Assembly (NCBI GenBank): GCA_964462445.1
Contig: CAYWXG010000006.1
Coordinates: forward strand, 1-64,000
Direction of reading: 5' to 3'
DNA from: JAGBWK01 sp964462445
GTDB taxonomy: Bacteria; Bacteroidota; Bacteroidia; Bacteroidales; Muribaculaceae
DNA length: 64,000 nt
Under the pieces are notes generated by a model. That model made no database searches. It was not told the DNA's origin and worked only from the letters and a program-made list of their open reading frames with translations. Below are positions 44,766 through 53,806 of the stretch, in pieces. The number at the start of each line of letters is the position of its first letter. Positions within the stretch are counted from its first letter, which is position 1. The position numbers and the translations under genes were made by a program.

Positions 44766-47384
44766 TTAGAACTCTTGACCGAGAATGAAGTGGAAGTGGC
44801 TACCACCTTTTGTTCCGAACACCTTATCAAATCCGTATGCCCAGTCAATACCCATCAATCCTACCATAGGCAAATAGATACGAACTCCGACTCCGGCTGA
44901 ACGTTTCAAATCAAACGGCGAGAATTTTGACACTGACGTCCACGCATTTCCTCCCTCCACAAATGCCAATCCGTAGATTGTTGTTGTAGGCTGAAGCATG
45001 AACGGGAAATGAAGCTCCGCGCCCAAACGGGTATACGCGTAACCCTCTTGTCCCCAAGGGGTCAAGTCTCCATTATCATAGCCTCGTAAACCGATTGTTT
45101 CTGTCGCATAGGTATAGCCTCCCGACATGCCATCACCTCCCATATAGAAGGTTTCAAACGGCGATTTCAACCATTTATTATAGCTACCGAGCAATCCGAA
45201 ATCTGCACGTGTCATCAACACAAGAGTATATGTCTCATGATTGGTCAATGATGTATATGTTCGTGATTTGAAACGCAACTTCCAATATTCTATCCAACGA
45301 TACATCTCCTTCTTCGACTCTGTTGTATTTGCTTTCGACAACGCCTCCCAATCCTTATTTCCACTAAACAACGACGCCGGGGGGGTCAACTGCAAATTAA
45401 GTGAGAATGTTGAACCGCGACGCGTATAGAGCGGATTATCTATTGAGTTACGCTGCAACGTCAATCCAAGCACGAGTGCATTCGACGTACCATTATTCAT
45501 GTAGTACAAATAATCCCAATTCTTCAAATAATACCAGTTGTACGACAACTCGGTTGTGAACGTAAAATAGTCATCTGGCCAGCTCAATCGCTTTCCAAAC
45601 CCTACTGTTATCCCTGCCATCTGCAACAACTTGTTCGGGTCGTACGCATTCTGTATGGAATTCTGATAATAGTCATTATAGTAATAGTTAGAGCCCATAC
45701 CATAGTTGTATCCATAGCCATAGGGATTATACCAGTTACTATTATAATAATTGGAGTTAACTCCGGTTTGGCGACTATAATATGCCGATACTGAGAGTGA
45801 ATTGGGGCGCTTTCCGCCAAACCACGGGTCGAGGAACGACACTGAATATGCTTGATAATAGCGTGCATTGGTTTGCGCACTAATTGTAAACGTCTGACCC
45901 TCGCCCTGCGGAATCAATCCCTTATATGATTCCGGGTGGAATAAATTCTTTATTGAGAAGTTGGTAAATTTCAACGCCAATTTACCGATTACTCCCGTCT
46001 GACCCCATCCAAGTGAAAACTCGATTTGGTCATTCGCTTTCGATTCCAAATTGAAGATAATATCTACCGTCCCATCTACATCATTGGGCTCCGGGCGTAT
46101 ATCCATTGTCTCAGGGTTGAAATGACCGGTCTGAGCTATTTCGCGGGCTGAACGCATCAAGTCATTTTTACTAAACAGCTGACCCGGGCGAACTCGCAAC
46201 TCTCGACGTATCACCTTCTCATACAAGCGGTCATTACCATTGATTACTACCTTATTAATTCGAGCTTGAGGTCCTTCTACCATTCGCAATTCCAAATCTA
46301 TAGAATCTTCCCTGACATTCTTTTCTATCGGCACAAGCTGATAGAACAAATATCCATTGTCCATATAGTAGTTGGCCACCGCATCATCATCATCTTTCGT
46401 TCGCTTCGACAATAGCTTCTGATTGTAGACTGAGCCCGGCTCTATTCCAAGAACATTATTCAAGAAATCGGTATTATAAACCGTATTTCCCACCCACTTT
46501 ATGTCATTGATATAGTACTTCTTGCCCTCTTCAAGTGTGATATAGACATCCACCTTCTTTTCATCATAGGAAACTACTGAATCGGCGAGTATCTTTGCAT
46601 CGCGATATCCCAACTCATTGTATTTTTCGATTATGCGATTCAAGTCATCTTGAAAATCTTGCTCCACAAACTTCTTCTGGCGGAATAAGTTGAGCAACTT
46701 CCCATTCTCATTAGTTTTCTTCATCACTCGTTGCAACTTATTGTCGCTCAACACTTCGTTGCCATCGATGTAAATCTTATGCACCTTTACTTTGTCGCGT
46801 TTATCTGTGATGATATCTACGATTACATGATTTTCCTCCGATAAATCCGGACGCTGTGAAACTGTTACTTTTGCATTGCCAAAGCCCTTTTCAGAGAAAT
46901 ATTGCTCTACTATGCCGGTAACTCTATTCACTATATTGGGCGTAATCGGATTCCCCTTCATCAACTGCAATCGCTCCTGAAGGTCCTCTCGCTCACTTTT
47001 CTTCATCCCTACGTAGTTCACTTGCGAAATACGCGGCTGCGCACGGAGGCTCAACTCCAACCACACTTTATCGCCCGCTATTTTTTCTACTTTGAGCTGC
47101 GCTTGGGCAAACAATTGATGACGCCACAATCGCTTGATGGCCGACGTACAATCATTTCCCGGTATCTCTATTTTCTGACCTATGCGCAATCCGGTATATC
47201 CTATGATATTTTCATCCTCATAGTTATCCGCGCCTGTCACCTTTATTCCGGCTATCTCATATGTGCGTGGCACTCCCGAATAGCTTATTTGGGGCTCATA
47301 GATTGTATCTACCGGTTCCTGTGCCTTTACGCTTCCGGCCATTACGACCGCTACAAGTAATATTAGGAATATTTTATATCTCAT
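44766..47384 (-). CDS. bamA: Outer membrane protein assembly factor BamA
   Basis: An 872-residue Omp85 protein that inserts beta-barrels into the outer membrane. I take the start at 47384, which gives a clean signal peptide (MRYKIFLILLVAVVMAGSVKA); an ATG five codons earlier is possible. Five POTRA segments occupy about 35-445, and the barrel follows, with GLRGYDNGDLTPWG carrying the conserved lid-loop motif and FHFILGQEF at the end. The barrel has a Tyr/Asn-rich stretch at about 550-585 (NSNYYNSNWYNPYGYGYN), probably an extracellular loop. It lies between uppS and the skp pair. Confidence 0.95.
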   Translation of the reverse strand: MRYKIFLILLVAVVMAGSVKAQEPVDTIYEPQISYSGVPRTYEIAGIKVTGADNYEDENIIGYTGLRIGQKIEIPGNDCTSAIKRLWRHQLFAQAQLKVEKIAGDKVWLELSLRAQPRISQVNYVGMKKSEREDLQERLQLMKGNPITPNIVNRVTGIVEQYFSEKGFGNAKVTVSQRPDLSEENHVIVDIITDKRDKVKVHKIYIDGNEVLSDNKLQRVMKKTNENGKLLNLFRQKKFVEQDFQDDLNRIIEKYNELGYRDAKILADSVVSYDEKKVDVYITLEEGKKYYINDIKWVGNTVYNTDFLNNVLGIEPGSVYNQKLLSKRTKDDDDAVANYYMDNGYLFYQLVPIEKNVREDSIDLELRMVEGPQARINKVVINGNDRLYEKVIRRELRVRPGQLFSKNDLMRSAREIAQTGHFNPETMDIRPEPNDVDGTVDIIFNLESKANDQIEFSLGWGQTGVIGKLALKFTNFSIKNLFHPESYKGLIPQGEGQTFTISAQTNARYYQAYSVSFLDPWFGGKRPNSLSVSAYYSRQTGVNSNYYNSNWYNPYGYGYNYGMGSNYYYNDYYQNSIQNAYDPNKLLQMAGITVGFGKRLSWPDDYFTFTTELSYNWYYLKNWDYLYYMNNGTSNALVLGLTLQRNSIDNPLYTRRGSTFSLNLQLTPPASLFSGNKDWEALSKANTTESKKEMYRWIEYWKLRFKSRTYTSLTNHETYTLVLMTRADFGLLGSYNKWLKSPFETFYMGGDGMSGGYTYATETIGLRGYDNGDLTPWGQEGYAYTRLGAELHFPFMLQPTTTIYGLAFVEGGNAWTSVSKFSPFDLKRSAGVGVRIYLPMVGLMGIDWAYGFDKVFGTKGGSHFHFILGQEF

Positions 47385-47441
47385 GATATGTTGTGACATT
47401 TTCTTTTATTTTTGTTGCTGTAATTCTTATCAATAATGATA

Positions 47442-48182
47442 CTACAATTGCTCGGCTGTTAGACCATATCTGCGTTGACGACCTTGAAATGATGCTACAC
47501 AATCTGCAAAGTCCTGCTTCGTAAAATCGGGCCAATATTGATTGGTGATTATAATTTCTGCATACGACAATTGCCATAGCAAGAAATTGCTGATGCGGAA
47601 ATCTCCACCTGTTCGTATCAACAAATCCGGATCTGGTTTCCCGGCTGTAGTCATATGGCTTGACACTATATCATCTGTAATATCTCCAACAGAAAGTGTT
47701 CCATCCGCCACCTCTTGTGCTATATTCTTTACCGCCTCTGTGATTTCCCAACGTGCTGAATAGCTCAACGCCAATATCAAGTTCAACCCCGTGCAATGTG
47801 ATGTTTCAGAAAAACAACGTTGCAATCGTTCTGCGGCAAAATCGGGCAATCGTGAAATATCCCCTATCATTGTCAACCTGACATTGTTACGTATCAAATC
47901 CGGCGTTTCGCGTTCTATCGCGGTTACTATCAGGTGCATCAATAAATTGACCTCTTCCTCAGGCCTATTCCAATTCTCGGTTGAAAACGTATACAAAGTC
48001 AAATACTTGACACCTATTTCCGATGCTATCTCCGTTATACGACGCACGGTGTTGACTCCCTCTACATGCCCTGCTGAGCGTTCCATGCCATGGGACTGTG
48101 CCCAACGTCCGTTCCCATCCATGATTATTGCTACATGGGCAGGAATTCGTGATTTATCAATATGTGAGATATCTATTTGCAT
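47442..48182 (-). CDS. uppS: Isoprenyl transferase (undecaprenyl diphosphate synthase)
   Basis: A 246-residue cis-prenyltransferase that builds the C55 lipid carrier for cell-wall and polysaccharide synthesis. Marks are IIMDGNGRWAQ with catalytic D22, the GHVEGVNTVRRI helix, LTLYTFSTENWNRP and DLLIRTGGDFRISNFLLWQ. Length is normal. It lies 27 bases after the DUF6089 gene and 57 bases before the bamA start used here. Confidence 0.96.
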   Translation of the reverse strand: MQIDISHIDKSRIPAHVAIIMDGNGRWAQSHGMERSAGHVEGVNTVRRITEIASEIGVKYLTLYTFSTENWNRPEEEVNLLMHLIVTAIERETPDLIRNNVRLTMIGDISRLPDFAAERLQRCFSETSHCTGLNLILALSYSARWEITEAVKNIAQEVADGTLSVGDITDDIVSSHMTTAGKPDPDLLIRTGGDFRISNFLLWQLSYAEIIITNQYWPDFTKQDFADCVASFQGRQRRYGLTAEQL

Positions 48183-48209
48183 CTGTTGTTATTTTATTTC
48201 TTAAGTCAA

Positions 48210-48896
48210 TCAGTCCACATAATGACATGTGACACATCGCTTACCGAATTCGTAACTTATTGATATCGACAAATTGGAATACCAATCGGTATTCTTTAGA
48301 AACGAGCTCTTAATCTGATATAAGTCGCTGAGTTCTCCGTCTACCTTATCTCCAAATACTTTAGTCATCGAGAACTCTATTCCAAGATTCCATCTCTCTT
48401 TCAACTTATATTTAACTCCTATGGCCATCGGAATGTTGGGAGCAAATGCATTCACTCCATCACACGTTGAATACGTAAAGCCTAATCCCAATGCCACGTA
48501 CGGACTCCAACGTCGCAAGTGCTTATATGTCTCCCCTATGCCATAGCCGAAGAAATTAAATTCTAAACGAGCGCCAAGGTCATATGCCCTTGATGAAAAT
48601 TCATACGTCTGCTCTCCGGGGAATATATTATCAAATTTTGACGAATTTCCACTTAAACCATACGTGTTGAACACTCCACGTATTGCCCAACGGGCATCTG
48701 CCAAATAACGAAATGATGCTCCGGCGGCAAAGCCCGGGTTGGAGAACATATTGCTTTCATTGACATCTCCCAAATAGCCGTCAAGTCCCAACTGCACTCC
48801 AATATCAAATTTATAGACCTCCTCTTGCGCCGAAACCTTAAATGGCATCACCGCAACTACGATAAGGAACAATATAACTGATGTCAGTTTTTTCAT
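48210..48896 (-). CDS. DUF6089-family outer-membrane beta-barrel protein
   Basis: A 228-residue exported protein (signal peptide 1-23, VSAQ) with an eight-strand barrel pattern (FDIGVQLGLDGYLGDVN, AAGASFRYLADARWAIRG, LGARLEFNFFGYG, PYVALGLGFTYS). It fits the DUF6089 family usually found next to uppS-bamA in this order of bacteria. The ending CVTCHYVD carries two cysteines and is unusual. Function unknown; a role in outer-membrane assembly is inferred from neighbours. Confidence 0.85.
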   Translation of the reverse strand: MKKLTSVILFLIVVAVMPFKVSAQEEVYKFDIGVQLGLDGYLGDVNESNMFSNPGFAAGASFRYLADARWAIRGVFNTYGLSGNSSKFDNIFPGEQTYEFSSRAYDLGARLEFNFFGYGIGETYKHLRRWSPYVALGLGFTYSTCDGVNAFAPNIPMAIGVKYKLKERWNLGIEFSMTKVFGDKVDGELSDLYQIKSSFLKNTDWYSNLSISISYEFGKRCVTCHYVD

Positions 48897-48942
48897 CGTA
48901 TAAGGTCTACTACTATCAATCTCTATTATTAATTATTATGCT

Positions 48943-50463
48943 TTACTGCAACGGCTTAAACACCAATCGGTTGATAACTCCGCGCCAAACACTATCGTAA
49001 AGTACTCCGGACTGATCATATCCTCCGAAAAGATAGATATATGGCACATCCCATTCTGTGATTGGAGCTACTGCTCTTGATTCATACCATGTAGCTCTTG
49101 CTACCTTCCACCACCCTGGCAGTGGGGTTGATTGATATTCTTTCCATGAACCAATTGTCGTACGTGACACCGTTACCGGTTGATCCACCACTATTGCTTG
49201 AGCTTGGGTTCGCGGCAATATATACCTCGGCAATTGCAAAAATTCATCGCCCTCTTTCCAATCTATGCCGGAGTTGCGCGAAACGTAAACCTTATTATTC
49301 AATCCCGAAGCATTTTCACCTCCCATTGCAATCAACACGGGGAGCTCTGTTACTTGCCATGTCAATGTATCAACTTCGGCCACACGGTAATTAAACATCG
49401 ATGCATTTCCTATCTCCTTGGGAAACTTCTCTGAAATCTTAGCCCATTGTTTACCATCATAGCCCCATACTGCGCGGGAATATTCACCCGACGCTTTTCT
49501 ACCTCCAAGCATTATTGTTTGAAGTTGTGTCGACCATTTTGAGGTCAATTCTGCGACCTGACTGGTTGACTCTATCGGCATTTCTGCCGAAGCCACTACC
49601 TCACTACTCGTTGGATATGTCACCAATAAGTAGCCGGTATCGCCTTCTTTAACTCCAAGCAATTTTTCTTCATATCCTCCATAGATATGATGCCATTGCT
49701 GACCCGTTGAACTCCATTGTTTCCCATCTGTTGAACTGTACAATGTCCCGGCCGTTGATAAGATATAGAGTGCATCTTCTGTTGCTGTCAAAGTCGAAAC
49801 TTCAGGAGTAAAACCAAATGTCACACCTTCTACTTCCCAATCGTCATTGTATGGATTTTCAGTATAAGCAACATTATAGTCCGTGCCATCGCTGGTCAAG
49901 CATACTACATTCCCTTGATATTTTACCGATTTTTGGAACGTTGGAACCGAAAGCTCGGTTGGCAACTCCCGCTTTGCCATTTCGTTCCAATAGAGTGAAT
50001 CCGGCTCCATTTTATGAACATTCACCCTTACCATATAATCGCGTTTCGCACTCCCGTCAAACGACACCAAATGCAATTTCACGGGACCGTTTGAAAAGTC
50101 AATAGAATCGGTTGAATTGGTCAAATAGTTTATCACCGTATCCGCCTGATTCTTGCGCGGCACATTGAGTTCTACTACCGAACATGCATCTGTGGCTATC
50201 TGCACCACAAGCTTATCTACCTTAGTCCCATAGGGCAACGAATCCGCATTATATATTTGCGCCTTGGCTAAATCTATTGAAAAGAACACAGTATCAAGCG
50301 ACGATAATATATTTGCATTGGCCTTTAATTTAAAGCTTTTAACCTGAGTACTGCTATACACCACTTCCGCAATCTCGTCTTCTGATTCTGAATTACACGA
50401 CGACATAATCGCTGTCAATGCAAATAAGCCGGCTACTAATATCGGTAATAATTTTGACTTCAT
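48943..50463 (-). CDS. DUF6242-like lipoprotein
   Basis: A 506-residue lipoprotein (lipid-attached C23 in MSSC) with an acidic mature N-terminus (NSESEDE), which may direct it to the cell surface. The N-terminal 150 residues look like a beta-sandwich; the rest has repeated YxxTDGKxW-type segments (LYSSTDGKQWSSTGQQW, VWGYDGKQWAKISEKF, YVSRNSGIDWKEGDEF), a beta-propeller pattern. It fits the DUF6242 family. It heads the operon DUF6242-DUF6089-uppS-bamA. Confidence 0.85.
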   Translation of the reverse strand: MKSKLLPILVAGLFALTAIMSSCNSESEDEIAEVVYSSTQVKSFKLKANANILSSLDTVFFSIDLAKAQIYNADSLPYGTKVDKLVVQIATDACSVVELNVPRKNQADTVINYLTNSTDSIDFSNGPVKLHLVSFDGSAKRDYMVRVNVHKMEPDSLYWNEMAKRELPTELSVPTFQKSVKYQGNVVCLTSDGTDYNVAYTENPYNDDWEVEGVTFGFTPEVSTLTATEDALYILSTAGTLYSSTDGKQWSSTGQQWHHIYGGYEEKLLGVKEGDTGYLLVTYPTSSEVVASAEMPIESTSQVAELTSKWSTQLQTIMLGGRKASGEYSRAVWGYDGKQWAKISEKFPKEIGNASMFNYRVAEVDTLTWQVTELPVLIAMGGENASGLNNKVYVSRNSGIDWKEGDEFLQLPRYILPRTQAQAIVVDQPVTVSRTTIGSWKEYQSTPLPGWWKVARATWYESRAVAPITEWDVPYIYLFGGYDQSGVLYDSVWRGVINRLVFKPLQ

Positions 50464-50604
50464 CTTATTCTTGAATACTATTTACTTATTCTAAACGCAC
50501 AACTATTTATTACTCAAACTTATAACTATAAAATTCCACCAAGGGACTTGCTTTAAGCCCGATGGCATAACCGTTTTAGCGTTCAGACACTATATTTCAA
50601 TATG

Positions 50605-50612
50605 CAAAGTTA
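50605..50612 (-). promoter_or_regulatory. -7 promoter box (TAACTTTG) for the DUF6242-uppS-bamA operon
   Basis: Exact TAnnTTTG on the minus strand, 142 bases before the first gene, giving a leader of about 135 bases. No -33 TTTG at the usual distance. Confidence 0.6.
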
Positions 50613-50688
50613 ACGTATTTTTCTATATATACGCAGTGCTATTATTGAAAATTTTGTCGTAATTATTTAATTGTCGTTAATTTATAAC

Positions 50689-50725
50689 CAAAAAGTGGGG
50701 GATGTTCTATCCAACACCCCCCACT
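50689..50725 (-). terminator. Rho-independent terminator of the nuo genes
   Basis: On the minus strand AGTGGGGGG and CCCCCACT form a strong stem followed by five T. It lies 24 bases after the nuoN stop, so it closes the whole atp-nuo cluster. Confidence 0.88.
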
Positions 50726-50748
50726 TATATCTTAATATCCGATTCTGA

Positions 50749-52218
50749 TTACGCCGGATTTTCGGTTAGCACTAATAGCGAATTGTAAACCACGCTTACT
50801 ATTCCTAACAAGATTATACCTCCGACTGTGATAACGAGCGCCAAGCGTTCGCTGCATTTGCTCTTGAACGTGGCAATCTCACATTCTTCATCTGAGATAT
50901 ACATCGCTTTCACTACCAACAAATAGTAATAGAGCGATACGATTGTATTTATCAACGCTATCAACACAAGCACATACATCGCTGTAGTTCCTATATTTAG
51001 CGCTCCCGTAAAGATGAAGAACTTGCTAAAGAAGCCGGCGAATGGAGGAATACCTGCCAATGAGAACATTGCAAGCATCATCGCGAATGCCAAGCGAGGA
51101 TTGGTCTTGCTCAATCCGCGATATGAATCCATACCTACCAATCCTGTTTTATTCTCTATTGATTGAATTACGCCAAACGCTGCAAGGTTAGAGAAGATAT
51201 ATACAAGGATGTAGAACATCATCGCTGCCAACGACATTTCGTTTACACCTATTACCCCGAGCATAATATATCCGGCCTGCGACACTGATGAAAACGCCAA
51301 GAAGCGTTTCATGTTGCGCTGACGGATTGCAAAAAGGTTACCTACGGTAATTGTCAAGATAATCAAGCCGTAGAGCATCCACTCCCATGCTGCCGAATAG
51401 AACTGACCAAACACTTGTACCATCACCACCATAAACGCGAATGCCGTTGCGCCTTTTGATATTACTGATAGATACGACGTTACTGAAGTCGGTGCTCCTT
51501 GATATACATCAGCGGTCCACAAGTGGAACGGTACCAACGACAATTTGAATCCGATACCGGCCATAACAAATGCCATCGCTACTATCAACATTCCTGATCC
51601 CTCTACCGACGCTTCTGCTATCTTATCGAAATAAAGTGTTCCGGTCAAGCCATACACGAATGAAAGTCCGAGCATGAATATCGCCGAGGAGAACAACGCT
51701 GTCAAAATATATTTTACTGCGGCTTCATGACTTTCATATTTGTTCTTGTCGAAGGCCACCATCGCTGCCAATGGTAATGATGCTGCCTCCAAGCCGATTA
51801 CGAACAATAGGAAGTGACGAGCGGATATCATCAAATACATACCGAACAATGTTATCAACATCAATTCGTAGAACTCGGCGCGACGCATTATCTGCGGCTC
51901 GCTCGCATTCCATTGCATGGATTGGATGAGTACGATTAACACACCTACGTTAAGAATATTCTTAATTGTTGCTACAACCGGGGTGGTTGAATACATTCCG
52001 CCAAACACCAATTGGGTGTCACCTACCGTGCAGAAAAATCCGTATACGGTATATAGTGCAAACAATACTACGGTGATTGTTGAAATACCCTTAACAGCTT
52101 TCTTGTCGCTACCGGCTACTGCGTAGCGTGGCGCAAACAAATCATATAAGAAGACTAATAGAAATACGACCAACAATCCTATTTCTTGCTTCATTGCCAA
52201 AAACTGGGAATAGTCCAT
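50749..52218 (-). CDS. nuoN: NADH-quinone oxidoreductase subunit N
   Basis: A 489-residue membrane antiporter-like subunit of complex I with about 14 transmembrane helices. The proton-channel region shows GIGFKLSLVPFHLWTADVYQGAPTS (about 222-246), and a later lysine-bearing helix is NMKRFLAFSSVSQAGYIMLG. It starts 26 bases after nuoM and is followed by the terminator at 50689-50725. Confidence 0.96.
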   Translation of the reverse strand: MDYSQFLAMKQEIGLLVVFLLVFLYDLFAPRYAVAGSDKKAVKGISTITVVLFALYTVYGFFCTVGDTQLVFGGMYSTTPVVATIKNILNVGVLIVLIQSMQWNASEPQIMRRAEFYELMLITLFGMYLMISARHFLLFVIGLEAASLPLAAMVAFDKNKYESHEAAVKYILTALFSSAIFMLGLSFVYGLTGTLYFDKIAEASVEGSGMLIVAMAFVMAGIGFKLSLVPFHLWTADVYQGAPTSVTSYLSVISKGATAFAFMVVMVQVFGQFYSAAWEWMLYGLIILTITVGNLFAIRQRNMKRFLAFSSVSQAGYIMLGVIGVNEMSLAAMMFYILVYIFSNLAAFGVIQSIENKTGLVGMDSYRGLSKTNPRLAFAMMLAMFSLAGIPPFAGFFSKFFIFTGALNIGTTAMYVLVLIALINTIVSLYYYLLVVKAMYISDEECEIATFKSKCSERLALVITVGGIILLGIVSVVYNSLLVLTENPA

Positions 52219-52244
52219 TGTTTCTTCCTTTTCTTATTAATTTT

Positions 52245-53768
52245 TTATAAGACGGCTTTGAAAATCTCACCGCTGAATGTTTCACGTATCAAATCTGCAA
52301 AGAAGTTGGGGAAGCATCCGATTGCTGCCACACTGATTATCAATGTTACTGTCGACAATCGTTCCCACCATGTTGCATCGGTTAGCTCAAGATGATGTTT
52401 ATCTTGAACCGGACCCAACAACAATTTCCCAACTACGCGGAGGATATACACGGCTGTGATTACAATCGAGCAACATGCCACGATAGTAAATACCAACTTG
52501 AGAGATCCTGCTCCTGCCATAAATTCGCTCATACCCTGCTGGAATGAGCCTACGAAGATTGTCATCTCGGCCACGAAGCCCGACAAGCCCGGAAGACCCA
52601 ACGATGCAAAACCGGCTATCACATAGCACACTGCCAAATAGGGCATTATCTTCATCATACCACCCATCTCGCGGATATCACGTGTGTGCGTACGGCCGTA
52701 AATCATACCGATAAGCGCGAAGAACAACGCTGTCATCAAACCGTGCGACAACATCTGCATCACAGCACCGGTCATCGCTGTTTGGTTAAGCATCAACACC
52801 GCGAAGAGCACCAATCCACAGTGCGAAACTGATGAATATGCATTAATGTATTTCAAGTCGGTCTGTACGCATGCCGAGAAGGCTCCGTAAACCACCGAGA
52901 TACCGGTCAATATCAAGAATATCCATGAAAGTTCTTGTGCTGCTTCTGGCATAAGATACATTGCAACGCGGAAACAGCCGTAACCTCCAAGTTTCATAAG
53001 AACACCCGCATGGAGCATTGACACTGCGGTCGGCGCTGATGCGTGACCGTCGGGACTCCATGTGTGGAACGGGAACATTGCTCCAAGTACACCAAATCCT
53101 ACGAATGTTATGGGGAAAAGGAAATATTGCCATCCCTTTTCTACTCCACCATTATTTACGATTTGCGTAATATCCCAAGTATGTGCTCCGTCTACTACCG
53201 GGCCGTTATAATAGATACCTATCAAGCCGAGCATCAAGAATGCCGAACCTCCCATAAGCATCAACGTCAACTTCATTGCCGAATAGTTCTTGTTGCCTGA
53301 ACCCCAAACTCCGATAAGCAAATACATGGGGATAAGTGCAACCTCGTAGAACATGAACATAGTGAACAAGTCTACAGAGATAAAGAAGCCATATACACCT
53401 GTCGACAATAGTATCAACCACAAGAAGAATGCTTTGGGCTGATTGATTGACCATGATGCAAACGAACCGGCAAATACGATGATTGATGTTAGCAATATCA
53501 TTGCGATTGAAACACCGTCAACACCTACTGCGAGATGGATATTCAAACTTTCAAACCACACCCATGAATCATAGAAATGCATCGGGTGCTCATGCGTTAG
53601 AGCCGGCAATGCCAAGTATTCAACCAATAGATACACACTCATACCAATCAGCACAAGTGATCCTGCAACTGCTACCGCACGTATTTGCTTGATATTGCGG
53701 CATAGTGCCAATCCCCCCAACATCAAGATGGGGACGATTACGAAATATATCAATATATTAGAAAACAT
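52245..53768 (-). CDS. nuoM: NADH-quinone oxidoreductase subunit M
   Basis: A 507-residue antiporter-like complex I subunit. Typical segments are MFYEVALIPMYLLIG (channel Glu in helix 5), FPFHTWSPDGHASAPTAVSMLHAGVLMKLGGYG (about 228-260) and DLKYINAYSSVSHCGLVL. It pumps protons together with NuoL and NuoN. Spacing to nuoL is 38 bases. Confidence 0.96.
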   Translation of the reverse strand: MFSNILIYFVIVPILMLGGLALCRNIKQIRAVAVAGSLVLIGMSVYLLVEYLALPALTHEHPMHFYDSWVWFESLNIHLAVGVDGVSIAMILLTSIIVFAGSFASWSINQPKAFFLWLILLSTGVYGFFISVDLFTMFMFYEVALIPMYLLIGVWGSGNKNYSAMKLTLMLMGGSAFLMLGLIGIYYNGPVVDGAHTWDITQIVNNGGVEKGWQYFLFPITFVGFGVLGAMFPFHTWSPDGHASAPTAVSMLHAGVLMKLGGYGCFRVAMYLMPEAAQELSWIFLILTGISVVYGAFSACVQTDLKYINAYSSVSHCGLVLFAVLMLNQTAMTGAVMQMLSHGLMTALFFALIGMIYGRTHTRDIREMGGMMKIMPYLAVCYVIAGFASLGLPGLSGFVAEMTIFVGSFQQGMSEFMAGAGSLKLVFTIVACCSIVITAVYILRVVGKLLLGPVQDKHHLELTDATWWERLSTVTLIISVAAIGCFPNFFADLIRETFSGEIFKAVL

Positions 53769-53806
53769 AATTTACTATATTTGAAACTGTTAGCACTCTG
53801 TGTTGA